A stretch of 64,000 bases of DNA from Moheibacter stercoris (GTDB taxonomy: Bacteria > Bacteroidota > Bacteroidia > Flavobacteriales > Weeksellaceae). Position numbers and translations under genes: made by a program. The notes beneath the pieces are model-generated. The model saw nothing but the letters and a program-made list of their open reading frames with translations, had not been told where the DNA came from and made no database searches. The stretch spans positions 1 to 64,000 of the forward strand of contig NZ_JBEPMO010000013.1 of the NCBI RefSeq assembly GCF_040545805.1. The letters are read 5' to 3'. Positions 42,001 through 50,474 of this stretch are shown here, piece after piece; the stretch's first letter is position 1, and each line of letters opens with the position of its first letter.

Positions 42001-42191
42001 GGATTATAACGCTCTAAAGCTTTCTGCAACGAACGTTCCAATACTACTTCAGTTTTATTATCACGCCCCAACAAACCATCCTCGCCAAAGGTCTCATTTT
42101 GCCAAGCCATTACAACTTGCCAACCTAATTCGCGCAATACATCTTCCGTTGCTTGCTCGATTAATTGATCTTCTGAGTATTCGTAGGACAT
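39024..42191 (-). CDS. hsdR: Type I restriction endonuclease, R subunit
   Basis: The 1055-residue HsdR translocates and cuts unmethylated DNA. It has an N-terminal PD-(D/E)XK nuclease (Asp149, Glu163-Leu-Lys165 in 'RRPDVIGF...LVFIELKS'). The SF2 motor follows, with Walker A 'TQGSGKT' (near 298-304) and DEAH box 408-411 ('VISDEAHRT'). Later motifs 'GFTGTPII' and 'QTIARANR' and a C-terminal helical domain that docks on the methylase complete it. It lies one base after the second DUF262 gene and ends the operon. All catalytic residues are intact. Confidence 0.96.
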   Translation of the reverse strand: MSYEYSEDQLIEQATEDVLRELGWQVVMAWQNETFGEDGLLGRDNKTEVVLERSLQKALERYNPGLPDLAYKRAIEKIVQKEAGKNLAQQNKSKYQLLKNGVEVSFTNNEGKTEKKTLRVFDYKDYSNNEFLAVRQLEVSGELYNRRPDVIGFVNGIPLVFIELKSHAIDLRSAYEDNFKDYKDTIPHLFYHNAFVILSNGTDSKVGTVTSPYKYFLDWKRITEEAEGEVSLDTMLRGTCAPIHLMDIFENFLLFDDSSGNIVKLMAKNHQFIGVNRVLDNVKNIEDLEGKLGVYWHTQGSGKTYSMVFLCEKIHRKFGGAYTFLIVVDRTELENQAYDTFSGVGIVNNKNVIAGKKTGMTGRDHLRELLSDNHRYVFSLIHKFSIDPELETEYPLITDRKNIIVISDEAHRTQGGKYARNMRFYGLPNASYLGFTGTPIIKDEEEVTKNIFGEYVSVYDFKRAIEDEATLPLKYLNRGERLNIENPALDEQMAEVLESEDLDEDQQKKLAYLFKKEYPILTSEQRLRAIAKDLVWHFNDRGYQGKAMFVALDKPTAVRMYDYIMEYWPDYLAELKSQIQKASDPQEALELERKYQLVSGTEVCVVVSSEQNEVDKFKKMNLDIESHRRKMVERNLEKEFKDEENPFRLAIVCAMWITGFDAPCVSTVYLDKPIKGHTLMQTIARANRVYDDEKENGLIVDYGNVYQQLEKAYAIYGEGEKGGQGEKKEEKPFEQLESMAKEIEQAIAEVKTMLSELGFELNTLIEASAMGKIAAINTGINAICRNEETKTKFEISARNVFRKYKALFPEKAAKQFVREYNAIDALYNKLNVKIKSADVTEVIMRLQSIVNESISIDTLAEPTNNYIDLSKFNLTALQEAFKKTTRKNELVYDLNKAVEQQLQRMLAQNPLRLEFYELYKEIVEEYNNGKSEIELNRSFERLTQFVQALSVEERRAFHENLDEPSLSIFDLLVQGKDLSKEEKESVKKVAKETLETLQKEKLNIPNWKESREIRSAVKTTIYDKLLWLPEDKYSDEEVSLKSIQVYQHVYSYASF

Positions 42192-42192
42192 G

Positions 42193-44349
42193 TTAGTTGG
42201 GTTTTAATAATTGAGAATAAAATTTATTAATATGCTTTTTATTATCATCGAAATAATTATAATCTGCACCTTGCCATTTTTGACGATAGTGTTGGTATCT
42301 AACATTTAATTCAAAGAATGAATTAAATCTGGATGGATTTAAATATACCCCAAAGTTCTTCCCTTTTCCAAAATGCCAATTACCTAAATTTTTCAATACA
42401 ATATAATAAGCATATAATTGTCTCTTTAAATCAGTTTCATTCTTCAAATCATCTAATGTAGAATACTTCGACAAAAATTGATTGAAAATATTTTGAAAAT
42501 AATCTTCAGAAGTTTTAAAATTGTCAATCTCTATCAACTTCGATAAGAATCTTTTATTTCTAATTAAATGAAAATCATCAGAATTTTCACATACGATGAT
42601 TTTATGTGTATCATTATAGTCTTTAACTTGATAATAGTCGGTAAGCATTAAGGTTCCCCATATATTATCTGATATTTTCTCATTATCCTCTGACGTTAGT
42701 TTTTGGAAGTTAGAAAATAGAAGTGTAAACTTGTTTAAATCAAAATCTAAAGGGTTAAATACATCAAATGATTTTAAGTGTTCAAACTCGTTAGAATTAT
42801 CTACAAAATAAGAAAACTGAAGAAGTGGACTTATCTTTCCTTTAAGTATATTGTTATCTTCAGCATTCCAAAATGCAGATTCTAAATGCTCTCTATTTTG
42901 ATTTTGCAAGTAAATGGAAAATTTAAAATGTTCTTCAGGAGTCAAAAGTGATTTTGAAACACTACCTTTTTCTAGTTTAATAACTTTTGTAATGTCATCA
43001 TCTTCCTTCAACAAATTATCAACTAATTTAATTGCATTAATTACTTGCTTATTAATGGTTTTAGTAATGGTTTTGTCATGTGTTAAATTGCTTAAATATC
43101 TAAATAATCTAAAAACATTTTGATTGTTAACCTTTCTATTTGTTTCAAGTAATTTATTTACATAATGTAAAATTGGAATAAATTTAAAGCAATCAATCTG
43201 ACTTAAAACTTTGTTTGACGGAGAAAGCCATTCTTTTGTAATTAAGTTATCACAAATCGAATCGTATTTGATAAGAAAACTTTTATCAGCATCATATACC
43301 TTAAATAAATATTCTAAAGCTTTAAAATATTTTTCGATTTTTTCAATTGAAAAATAAGCCTTGTCTAAATGTATCTTTTCACCTTGTATAAGGGTAATTA
43401 TAGATTTAGTAAATGATTTATCATCAATCTTCTCATCTTCATCCGTATCAAAATCATTGTCACGCAAAGTCATCTCAATAACTTGAATCCATCTCAAAAA
43501 TTCATTAAGACCTACATCAGAATTTGAATTTGATTCACTTTTATTTCGATGTTTCCAAAAGAAATCTTGCCATTCTTCCCATTTTTTACCATACTCAAAG
43601 ATATTAGCATCATCAAACATCAATGCTGCCTTATTTTCTTCATTTTTAGATAATGCTTCACCTCGAGCATTCATCGTAATATAAAGTTCTTCTCCTTGAT
43701 TAGTCGCCTCTGTTTTAAAATGATAAAACTTAATATTATTCAATATAAACGCAAAGTACTTTTCTTTACGAGCTTGAAATTTTGAATCAATTATTTTCAA
43801 AGCTTGAATCATTGACAAAACAGTAACGTCTTGTTTAAAATCATTGAGCATCCAACTCGCCTCATTTCTTAAAATCAGTCTTAATTTTTCAAGAGAATCA
43901 ACTTTTGAAATAAGATCTAATATAAAAATATGCGTTAGATTTCGAACTTTATAATCAAATGCAATCTGTTGATAATCTTCAAAACGTAATGCGTCTTTAA
44001 AATCCTCTAATCTTTCTTCTTTTAATGCGGTATAAAATAATAATAAAAATAAGGTCGTAAAACGTTGTTGACCGTCTATTAGATTTTCATCTAAAAAACG
44101 TTCGTAATTATAGTTTACATAACTTGGTTTGTAAGTATATAAGAAACCTACATTTATTTTTAATGATGATTCAGGATTTCCACACACATCACACGAGTCA
44201 CCTATTTTATCAATAATCGAATCTAAAAAACGATTCAATACATCGGGATTATTACCCCATACGTATTCTCTTTGTATTTCAGGAACAATAAAGTTATTTT
44301 GGGATAATAAAAACAATAAACTTTGTTCTTTAAGCTGCTGGTTCTTCAT
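42193..44349 (-). CDS. DUF262 (GmrSD-type) protein linked to type I RM, large form
   Basis: From ATG 44349, preceded by an AGAGGA Shine-Dalgarno-like site, the 718-residue protein has the DUF262 N-terminal motif 'IVPEIQREYVWG' and the NTPase signature DGQQR (residues 92-96) in 'LIDGQQRFTTLFLL'. A 'CDVC' pair lies shortly before it. A DUF1524 HNH nuclease end is not evident; the long C-terminal half is unassigned. It overlaps the preceding DUF262 gene by 20 bp and lies one base before hsdR. DUF262 proteins include GmrSD and SspE, which use nucleotide hydrolysis to act on modified DNA. Confidence 0.78.
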   Translation of the reverse strand: MKNQQLKEQSLLFLLSQNNFIVPEIQREYVWGNNPDVLNRFLDSIIDKIGDSCDVCGNPESSLKINVGFLYTYKPSYVNYNYERFLDENLIDGQQRFTTLFLLLFYTALKEERLEDFKDALRFEDYQQIAFDYKVRNLTHIFILDLISKVDSLEKLRLILRNEASWMLNDFKQDVTVLSMIQALKIIDSKFQARKEKYFAFILNNIKFYHFKTEATNQGEELYITMNARGEALSKNEENKAALMFDDANIFEYGKKWEEWQDFFWKHRNKSESNSNSDVGLNEFLRWIQVIEMTLRDNDFDTDEDEKIDDKSFTKSIITLIQGEKIHLDKAYFSIEKIEKYFKALEYLFKVYDADKSFLIKYDSICDNLITKEWLSPSNKVLSQIDCFKFIPILHYVNKLLETNRKVNNQNVFRLFRYLSNLTHDKTITKTINKQVINAIKLVDNLLKEDDDITKVIKLEKGSVSKSLLTPEEHFKFSIYLQNQNREHLESAFWNAEDNNILKGKISPLLQFSYFVDNSNEFEHLKSFDVFNPLDFDLNKFTLLFSNFQKLTSEDNEKISDNIWGTLMLTDYYQVKDYNDTHKIIVCENSDDFHLIRNKRFLSKLIEIDNFKTSEDYFQNIFNQFLSKYSTLDDLKNETDLKRQLYAYYIVLKNLGNWHFGKGKNFGVYLNPSRFNSFFELNVRYQHYRQKWQGADYNYFDDNKKHINKFYSQLLKPN

Positions 44350-46186
44350 ATTCCTCTTTTTTAATTCCAAAAAATACTCTCAAGCTCTCTTCAATAGATT
44401 TGCAATTATTTTCGACATCTTTAAATGTCCATTCATTTAAATTAATCACTTCTGTACGACCCTTTACGAATAAATTCAAAGTATGTTGTCTCACATACTC
44501 GCCATTCTGAACATTATTTATCACTGAAGCTCGCTTATCGATATAATAATCATTTCCAAATCCACGATTAATCGAATAATGTAACAAGACTAAATTCCCT
44601 ATTGCATTAATTGGTGTTAATTGATGAATTTTACTTTCCAATTCTTTTAAAATTTCTTCTTTTTCAAGATCAGATTTCTTTTTCCATTCTTTTTCTTGAT
44701 AGGGAAATAAATCTCGTTTATCTAATTTAATTAAATACTGCTCAATAGCTTGGAAGTCATTAGTAGAATTTTCCAGCTCTTTTATGTTCTTTGGAGTACA
44801 AGGATAAATATGTTCTTTATCTTCTTTGTTTTTTTTGAAATGATTAGGTGATAAAAATCTATAATTTTCATTTGAAGATATTTCAATGACATCTAATAAA
44901 ACCAAAAATTCTTCTAAACGATTCGATTCATACCAATTGGTTTTGTTTTCTCCTTCGTAATTTAAAATTTGTTCACTCCAATAACTAAAACCTGGTTCAC
45001 CTTTATTCTCAGAACGGAACACTATTTTTTCTATGTCTTTCCTCAATTGAGTTTTGAATGATTCACGATTAGATTCGTTCTCATTCCATAAATCATAATA
45101 TTTTTTAAAATTAAAATTTCTTTGATTATTAGCTAAATAACCTAAATAGTGATAAATAGCTCTATCTGAGAACCAATCTACCAATGTTCTATGTAGTATT
45201 ATTAACTCTTTATATAATACTAATGCTGAAATTGAAGTATTTTCAAACAACTTCAATTTTAATACATCTGCCTTTGTACTTGCCCATAGTTTGTATAATA
45301 TATTGATAGGATTTATATCCTCATTAAACTCGATTGTTTCTTGACTATCTAATTCTAATTTGGCAAACGGTTTGTAAAAGTTTTTTACATCTTTAGAAGA
45401 CCACCATTGATTTAATTGATCTAATTCCCACCCTATTCGTGTTCTTTTTTCATTCATTCTTACAATATCTTTTATAGAATCTTGATTAAATGAAATCATT
45501 TCTTCTTTAGCTACACGAGTGATAATAATAGCCCTTACCAAATCGGCGCCATCTAATGGTACTTTTCCGGTATTCAAGTTCATAAAAAGTTCTTGCTCTT
45601 TGATATTGGAGTGTATTTCGTTTACGATGAACTTTACATTTTGTACGAATTTTTCTCTAAATCGATCAAGATTGATATGATGTTCCTTAATTGTTTTATC
45701 TATAGTACAAATAGCAGAATACATATAATAGATATCTTGATGATCAAAATCTAACGCCTCAAAATCGGAACAAAATGAATCAAAGTTTTCAGATTGTAAA
45801 ATAGAAAGGATAAATTCTTTAGATTCATTTTGAATCTTTTGCATAAAAACATTCGAACTCTCCCTTACAGCATATATAAACTTATCTTCTAAATAATCTT
45901 GCATCCCTAAATAGCAAAATAATAAATAAGTAGTTGTTAGCCTTTGCTGACCATCCACTACATGGAGAATATTTTTATCGGCAACAGAAGGATATAATGT
46001 TATATTTTGTAAGCAATAAAACAAATCTTCTTTGTCATCCGTCTCAAATGAATTGATATCTAAGATTAATTGACAAATCTGCTTTTCATTCCACTTATAT
46101 CCACGTTGATATTCAGGAATTTTATATTTTCTATCCTTTAAGTAAGTTGTATATACTTCTTTAGTACTATATATTAACTCCGCCAT
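44330..46186 (-). CDS. DUF262-DUF1524 (GmrSD-type) nuclease linked to type I RM
   Basis: A 618-residue protein with 'KIPEYQRGYKW' (about 22-32) and DGQQR (78-82) of DUF262, and 'FMNLNTGKVPLDGADLVRA' typical of the family. A C-terminal DUF1524-like part has 'EHIYPCTPKN', 'INAIGNLVLLHYSINRGFGN' and 'KR', the His/Asn set of an HNH nuclease. It could sense modified DNA and cleave, like GmrSD or SspE. Its place between hsdS and hsdR, coupled to a second DUF262 gene, recalls the R-linked (Rlo) genes described in Campylobacter. Confidence 0.82.
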   Translation of the reverse strand: MAELIYSTKEVYTTYLKDRKYKIPEYQRGYKWNEKQICQLILDINSFETDDKEDLFYCLQNITLYPSVADKNILHVVDGQQRLTTTYLLFCYLGMQDYLEDKFIYAVRESSNVFMQKIQNESKEFILSILQSENFDSFCSDFEALDFDHQDIYYMYSAICTIDKTIKEHHINLDRFREKFVQNVKFIVNEIHSNIKEQELFMNLNTGKVPLDGADLVRAIIITRVAKEEMISFNQDSIKDIVRMNEKRTRIGWELDQLNQWWSSKDVKNFYKPFAKLELDSQETIEFNEDINPINILYKLWASTKADVLKLKLFENTSISALVLYKELIILHRTLVDWFSDRAIYHYLGYLANNQRNFNFKKYYDLWNENESNRESFKTQLRKDIEKIVFRSENKGEPGFSYWSEQILNYEGENKTNWYESNRLEEFLVLLDVIEISSNENYRFLSPNHFKKNKEDKEHIYPCTPKNIKELENSTNDFQAIEQYLIKLDKRDLFPYQEKEWKKKSDLEKEEILKELESKIHQLTPINAIGNLVLLHYSINRGFGNDYYIDKRASVINNVQNGEYVRQHTLNLFVKGRTEVINLNEWTFKDVENNCKSIEESLRVFFGIKKEEYEEPAA

Positions 46187-46253
46187 AATAGTTCATTTTC
46201 ATAAGTAATAGTTTTTTGGTTAGTTTGTTTTTTTAGTTAGCCACTTCCTCACA

Positions 46254-46314
46254 CCTCAATCATCCCCATCATCAATCTCGGCAACAATAGATCGCGCGCC
46301 TCGCGTAAGCTTTG
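46254..46314 (-). repeat. Direct repeat copy B: leftover hsdS 3' end
   Basis: This 61-bp segment differs from 46938-46998 at about six positions. On the minus strand it continues in frame right after the hsdS stop codon and encodes 'SLREARDLLLPRLMMGMIEV' and a stop, the normal C terminus of an HsdS. It is the relic of the ancestral hsdS end. Confidence 0.75.
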
Positions 46315-46317
46315 AAT

Positions 46318-48108
46318 TTAATAATTCAAAATAGTCGTTAAGTAGTTAATTGTCTTCTCAATATTTTGATCATTAAAAATTTCTCTTTCCAACTTAGCTT
46401 CCCATTCTTTTTCAGATTGAATAATCTTAAGAACATTAAATACCGTAAACTCTTCCTTGTTTTTCGCCAGCTCTACTAAACTATTATCGACCGTTGCATA
46501 AAGTTCTAACTCATCATTTGATTTGAATTTAAATGTAGATGTCAACCATTCTAAATCTTCAATCTGCCAATAATTAGTAAAGTAATTTTTAGCATCCTCA
46601 ATTTTTTCGGCAGTAATAAATCCAGTTGTGCCATTTGCACCTTTCCAACTTTGAATATATTTGCTATTCAACGCTATTTTTTCTGGACCTGCGTATTTAG
46701 TCTTAGGGTTATAAGGTCCAGCCGCTTTTCTCAAATAATCTTCAATTTTATTATCTGAATATCTATGAAATAGATAAGAAAGCTTTGTGTATCTTTTTCT
46801 TCCTAATGGATATTTTTCGCTACCAAACCTTTCCGTTAAACAAGCGATTAAAACTGCTTCTTTAAATTCTTTTGAGACAACTTTTTTAGAAGGTTCTAAT
46901 TTTACAATTTTATCTGCATTTGGTTTTACATTTTCAACCTCTATCATCCCCATCATCAATCTCGGCAACAAAATATCGCGCGCCTCACGTAAGCGTTGGT
47001 TTTGGATTCTAAGATTTTGAATAGCATCAAAATTTTTCACAGCTAATTTTTCAAATTCGGTAGCAATATTTTCTGTTGGTATTATAATTTCTGAATCTTT
47101 TAAATATTTATAATGTCTAGCATAATGATAGTTTGACAAATCAATATTTAATAATGAAAAATAAAATAGGTGCTGAGGCATAGATGAATTTTTAGACATA
47201 ATTATTTGAGTTCCATCTGCACCTCTTGCAAAATCAAAATTTATTAGTTTTAAAATTCTTGTATGGTCACCAAAAACAATGTAAGGTTGTCCTTCATAAT
47301 GAATTTTAGAATTTTCATCATCGGTATATCCCGCAATGAATGCTCTACTTTGATCTACTACTGGTATTTCTCCTTCATTTTGAAATTCAGAAGATTTAAT
47401 TTTCGTAGTAGATTTTACTTTCCCTAATTGATTAAATACAAAATCTTTCTCCCACCCCTCCGGCAATCCTGTTTCGGAATTTATTGTTGCGGATTCATAC
47501 CCAGGAAAACGCATACGCACAAACCATTCTTCGTAGGTTTGCTGTGCCATTTCTTCCAAAATTTTGATGCGCTTTAGGTTGTTCTCGATCAAATCATCAT
47601 AACCCGATAAAATCGAAGCGATTTTCTTTTGGGTTTCGAGGGGGGGAACTTTAATTTTCAATTTTTGTAAATCTGATCCTCTTATTCCTGCTTGTACTCC
47701 CTGTTGGCGAATTGACGATAATAAAGCTTTACCGTAATCAGATTGAAATAAATAATAAAAAAACTTTGGACTAGCTTTATCATTTAATCTAGCTCTTATT
47801 AAATGTGATTCAAAACAAGTCATTTCATCAACTTCCATAACAATAGAGCATTTACCAGCTCCTTCTGCAACTATAGACTGACGGGCAAATAGCAAATCAA
47901 ATTTTTCTATTTTAAAATTTTGTTTCTCTTTTTCGTTAAGTAGCACTAATTCCATATCGATATCATATAAACGATCATTAGCAAATAACTCGCCCATATT
48001 TATCATTTTATACCCTTCACCTCTATCTTTACTAGGCCTATTAATACCATTTCTAAGAGGAATTTCAAGTACTTCAGAAAACTCAATTAAACTTAATCCC
48101 TCTCTCAT
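46318..48108 (-). CDS. hsdS: Type I specificity subunit with an extra C-terminal domain
   Basis: HsdS recognises the bipartite target for HsdM and HsdR. Two target-recognition domains (about 1-165 and 215-370) are each followed by a conserved helix: 'ETQKKIASILSGYDDLIENN' and 'RIQNQRLREARDILLPRLMM'. Most HsdS end near here (about residue 390), but this one continues for about 200 residues with 'KEAVLIACLTERFGSEKYPL', 'GRKRYTKLSYLFHRYSD' and 'AAGPYNPKTKYAGPEKIAL'. That module is unassigned by me. It is flanked by a direct repeat of the normal C terminus. The gene overlaps hsdM by 4 bp. Confidence 0.9.
   Translation of the reverse strand: MREGLSLIEFSEVLEIPLRNGINRPSKDRGEGYKMINMGELFANDRLYDIDMELVLLNEKEKQNFKIEKFDLLFARQSIVAEGAGKCSIVMEVDEMTCFESHLIRARLNDKASPKFFYYLFQSDYGKALLSSIRQQGVQAGIRGSDLQKLKIKVPPLETQKKIASILSGYDDLIENNLKRIKILEEMAQQTYEEWFVRMRFPGYESATINSETGLPEGWEKDFVFNQLGKVKSTTKIKSSEFQNEGEIPVVDQSRAFIAGYTDDENSKIHYEGQPYIVFGDHTRILKLINFDFARGADGTQIIMSKNSSMPQHLFYFSLLNIDLSNYHYARHYKYLKDSEIIIPTENIATEFEKLAVKNFDAIQNLRIQNQRLREARDILLPRLMMGMIEVENVKPNADKIVKLEPSKKVVSKEFKEAVLIACLTERFGSEKYPLGRKRYTKLSYLFHRYSDNKIEDYLRKAAGPYNPKTKYAGPEKIALNSKYIQSWKGANGTTGFITAEKIEDAKNYFTNYWQIEDLEWLTSTFKFKSNDELELYATVDNSLVELAKNKEEFTVFNVLKIIQSEKEWEAKLEREIFNDQNIEKTINYLTTILNY
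46938..46998 (-). repeat. Direct repeat copy A inside hsdS
   Basis: The internal copy encodes 'LREARDILLPRLMMGMIEVE', where ordinary HsdS would end, but here it reads on into the extra domain. Its partner is 46254-46314. Confidence 0.75.
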
Positions 48109-49703
48109 AATTTCACCGCTTGAATTTGGTTCATCAATTGGTTGGCTTCATCGTTCAAGGTTGCTAATTCGCTGTGAAGTTCTTGCATACGACTTTGGTA
48201 ATCAAAATCCATATCAATGTCTATATTCACCCCTACATAACGCCCTGGCGTAAGGCTGTAATCTTGTTCCGCAACTTCATCTATCGTCACAATTTTGCAC
48301 AAACCTTCTATATCACGATAGGTTCCATCCGGGAAATGTTCGCTAAACCAAGCATTATCCGCAGCTACTTCGGGCATTTCGCCTCTGTAAAGCGCCATAA
48401 TTGCCGTCAAACCTTCTAGTTGCTCTTCCGAGAAATCGTTGATGGTCGTGGTTACTTTTCGGTACACATTACGTGCATCGATCATTAAGATGTTCTTTTT
48501 ATTTTCAGGACGTTTCCCCTTATCAAAAAACCAAACGTGGCAAGGCAACGAACGCGTATAGAAAAAGTTGTTCCCGATAGAAACAATACAATCTACATTT
48601 CCGGTTTTTACCAATTCTTCACGAATACGTTTTTCGGCATTTCCGGCATCCGTCGCCGAAGACGCCATTACAAATCCTGCACGCCCGGTATCATTCAGGT
48701 ACGACATAAAGTACTGTATCCACAAGTAGTTTCCGTTACCAATGGTTCCTTTCCCGGTCAATGGCGCACCAAAAGGCAAACGCTTGTCTTCTGCCAAAAA
48801 CTTGTTTTTCGCATCTACTTTGTCCACGTTAAACGGCGGATTCGCCATCACGAAATCACATTTTCCGTACAACTCGTGCGGATCCGAATAAAAGGAATTG
48901 TTGTTGGCAATTTTCCCTTCAATCCCATGTATGGCTAAGTTCATCTTCGCCAGTTTCGTGGTTCCCGTTTTGTATTCGGTACCGTAAACCGTAATCGCTT
49001 CGTTGACTTTTTTATTTTCTTTATCCTTGATAAAATGCGCCGTTTGCACAAACATACCACCCGATCCACATGCCGGATCGTGAATGATACCGTGATTCGG
49101 TTGAATGAAGTTCACAATCAATTGCACCAAAGATGGCGGCGTAAAGAATTCGCCTCCTTCTTGCGCACCAGCTCCCATCATCGAGAGTTTCATCAAGAAA
49201 TATTCGTACACGCGCCCAAACACATCGCCTTTGGCATTGCGCACCGAATCGCTATTGAAAATACGAATCAAGTTTGCCAACAAATTGCTGTCGGTATCGT
49301 CTTCTGGCGTTAAGTCGTGGAAGTTTTTTGGTAAAATACCTGCTAAATCCTCGTATTCTGCCTCGATTAATTTCATGGCTGTATTCACGGCTTCGGCCAA
49401 ATCTTCCGATTCGGGTAAACTTGCTAAATACGAATACTGCGCTTTTTCAGGCAAATACATCGCACCCATCGCTGCATAATCGTCTTTCGTTGCTTCACGG
49501 CGTTGTTTGGTACGTGGATTAATCGGTAAGGTTTCGGCTAATTGTTCCTTAGCCTCTATATATTTATTTTCCGCAAAACGTAATAAAATCAAGCCCAAAA
49601 GTGGGTCTTTGTACTCAGCAGCTGTCAATTTGGAGTTGGCACGTAATTCGTCTGCCGCTTCCCATAATTCTATTTCGAGTTGTTTGATGTCTTTTTGAGT
49701 CAT
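48105..49703 (-). CDS. hsdM: Type I DNA methyltransferase, M subunit
   Basis: The 532-residue HsdM methylates adenine-N6 with SAM. An N-terminal helical domain ('LEIELWEAADELRANSKL') precedes the N6 methylase core with SAM-binding 'DPACGSGGMFVQ' and catalytic NPPF in 'FVMANPPFNVDK'. A C-terminal coiled coil joins to HsdS. It is the first gene of the operon hsdM-hsdS-DUF262-DUF262-hsdR. Its stop overlaps the hsdS start (ATGA). The set looks complete. Confidence 0.96.
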   Translation of the reverse strand: MTQKDIKQLEIELWEAADELRANSKLTAAEYKDPLLGLILLRFAENKYIEAKEQLAETLPINPRTKQRREATKDDYAAMGAMYLPEKAQYSYLASLPESEDLAEAVNTAMKLIEAEYEDLAGILPKNFHDLTPEDDTDSNLLANLIRIFNSDSVRNAKGDVFGRVYEYFLMKLSMMGAGAQEGGEFFTPPSLVQLIVNFIQPNHGIIHDPACGSGGMFVQTAHFIKDKENKKVNEAITVYGTEYKTGTTKLAKMNLAIHGIEGKIANNNSFYSDPHELYGKCDFVMANPPFNVDKVDAKNKFLAEDKRLPFGAPLTGKGTIGNGNYLWIQYFMSYLNDTGRAGFVMASSATDAGNAEKRIREELVKTGNVDCIVSIGNNFFYTRSLPCHVWFFDKGKRPENKKNILMIDARNVYRKVTTTINDFSEEQLEGLTAIMALYRGEMPEVAADNAWFSEHFPDGTYRDIEGLCKIVTIDEVAEQDYSLTPGRYVGVNIDIDMDFDYQSRMQELHSELATLNDEANQLMNQIQAVKL

Positions 49704-50047
49704 TATTCTTTAATAAGTACGTAAATATACCAAATGTTAAATATTTTATAAATGGTAGAGTGTATAAAACAAAGAATAGAAATAGAAAAAGAAAAAGAAA
49801 CTAAATAACTAGGAAGATTTTGCGAGTTATACTTTTTATTGAGTGAATGAAGTTAGATAAAAACCATACTGCTTTTGAAAAGAAAATAATTGGTTTACAT
49901 TTTAGTCAGTATCTATCACCTGTTTTGTATATGATAAACTTGATCGAAATTCAAAAAGCACTACTTCCAAATTCTAAATGTAAATAACTTAAGATTTGAA
50001 TTTTGATATTTTTAATAAGATTTTCCCTTTTCTGTTAAATAGTATTT
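49704..50047. other. Intergenic region upstream of hsdM with one small open frame
   Basis: It should contain the hsd promoter on the minus strand. The only credible frame is 49847-49987 on the plus strand, 46 residues starting MKLDKNHTAFEKK. It has no recognised family or clear ribosome site, and could be a remnant. Confidence 0.35.
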
Positions 50048-50462
50048 TTAGTTTTTACTAGTAGGTTTATCAGGAATAGACAAGACTATTAAACCTGCTT
50101 CTATGGCTGGTTGTAAGTAATTATATAAAAATGTAGGACGATGCCTTATACCAACAAGTTCCATTAATTCTGCAGTACTATATTTTTTATCAGTCATACC
50201 CGAAATTAATACTCTAACTTGTTCGGTAACTTGTTCGGTTCTAGTTAAAGTTTGCATTGAAGGCAATGTAACTCTTAAAAAGTTTTCGGAAAAATGAAAA
50301 CTATCTTGTGCATAAGCCTATAAAACCCTTGGAATTCCTGAACCTAATTGCTCTACTAAATCTAAGTCTTTGAAAATACGCATCAATTCTTTGTTTCTAA
50401 TGATGGAATATCCTTCAAAAAACTCTTGTTTGTAAATCCTTTGAAAATAATCATAAGCGGTA
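50048..50462 (-). pseudogene. 3' fragment of an AlbA_2/AAA_4-type ATP-binding protein
   Basis: On the minus strand the frame reads 'YKQEFFEGYSIIRNKELMRI', 'FKDLDLVEQLGSGIPRVL', TAG, then 'AYAQDSFHFSENFLRVTLPS', 'EQVTEQVRVL', 'MELVGIRHRPTFLYNYLQPA' and 'EAGLIVLSIPDKP'. This is the C-terminal HATPase_c_4 plus winged-helix end of Schlafen-AlbA_2-type regulators. The in-frame stop and lack of the N-terminal half show it is dead. It marks the right border of the accessory island, 12 bp from mnmE. Confidence 0.65.
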
Positions 50463-50474
50463 TAGTGTCAATAT

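Noticed and set aside
48537..48938. Open frame of 133 residues on the plus strand
   Set aside because: It lies fully antisense to the intact hsdM gene and has a biased composition rich in Arg and His, as expected of a shadow frame.
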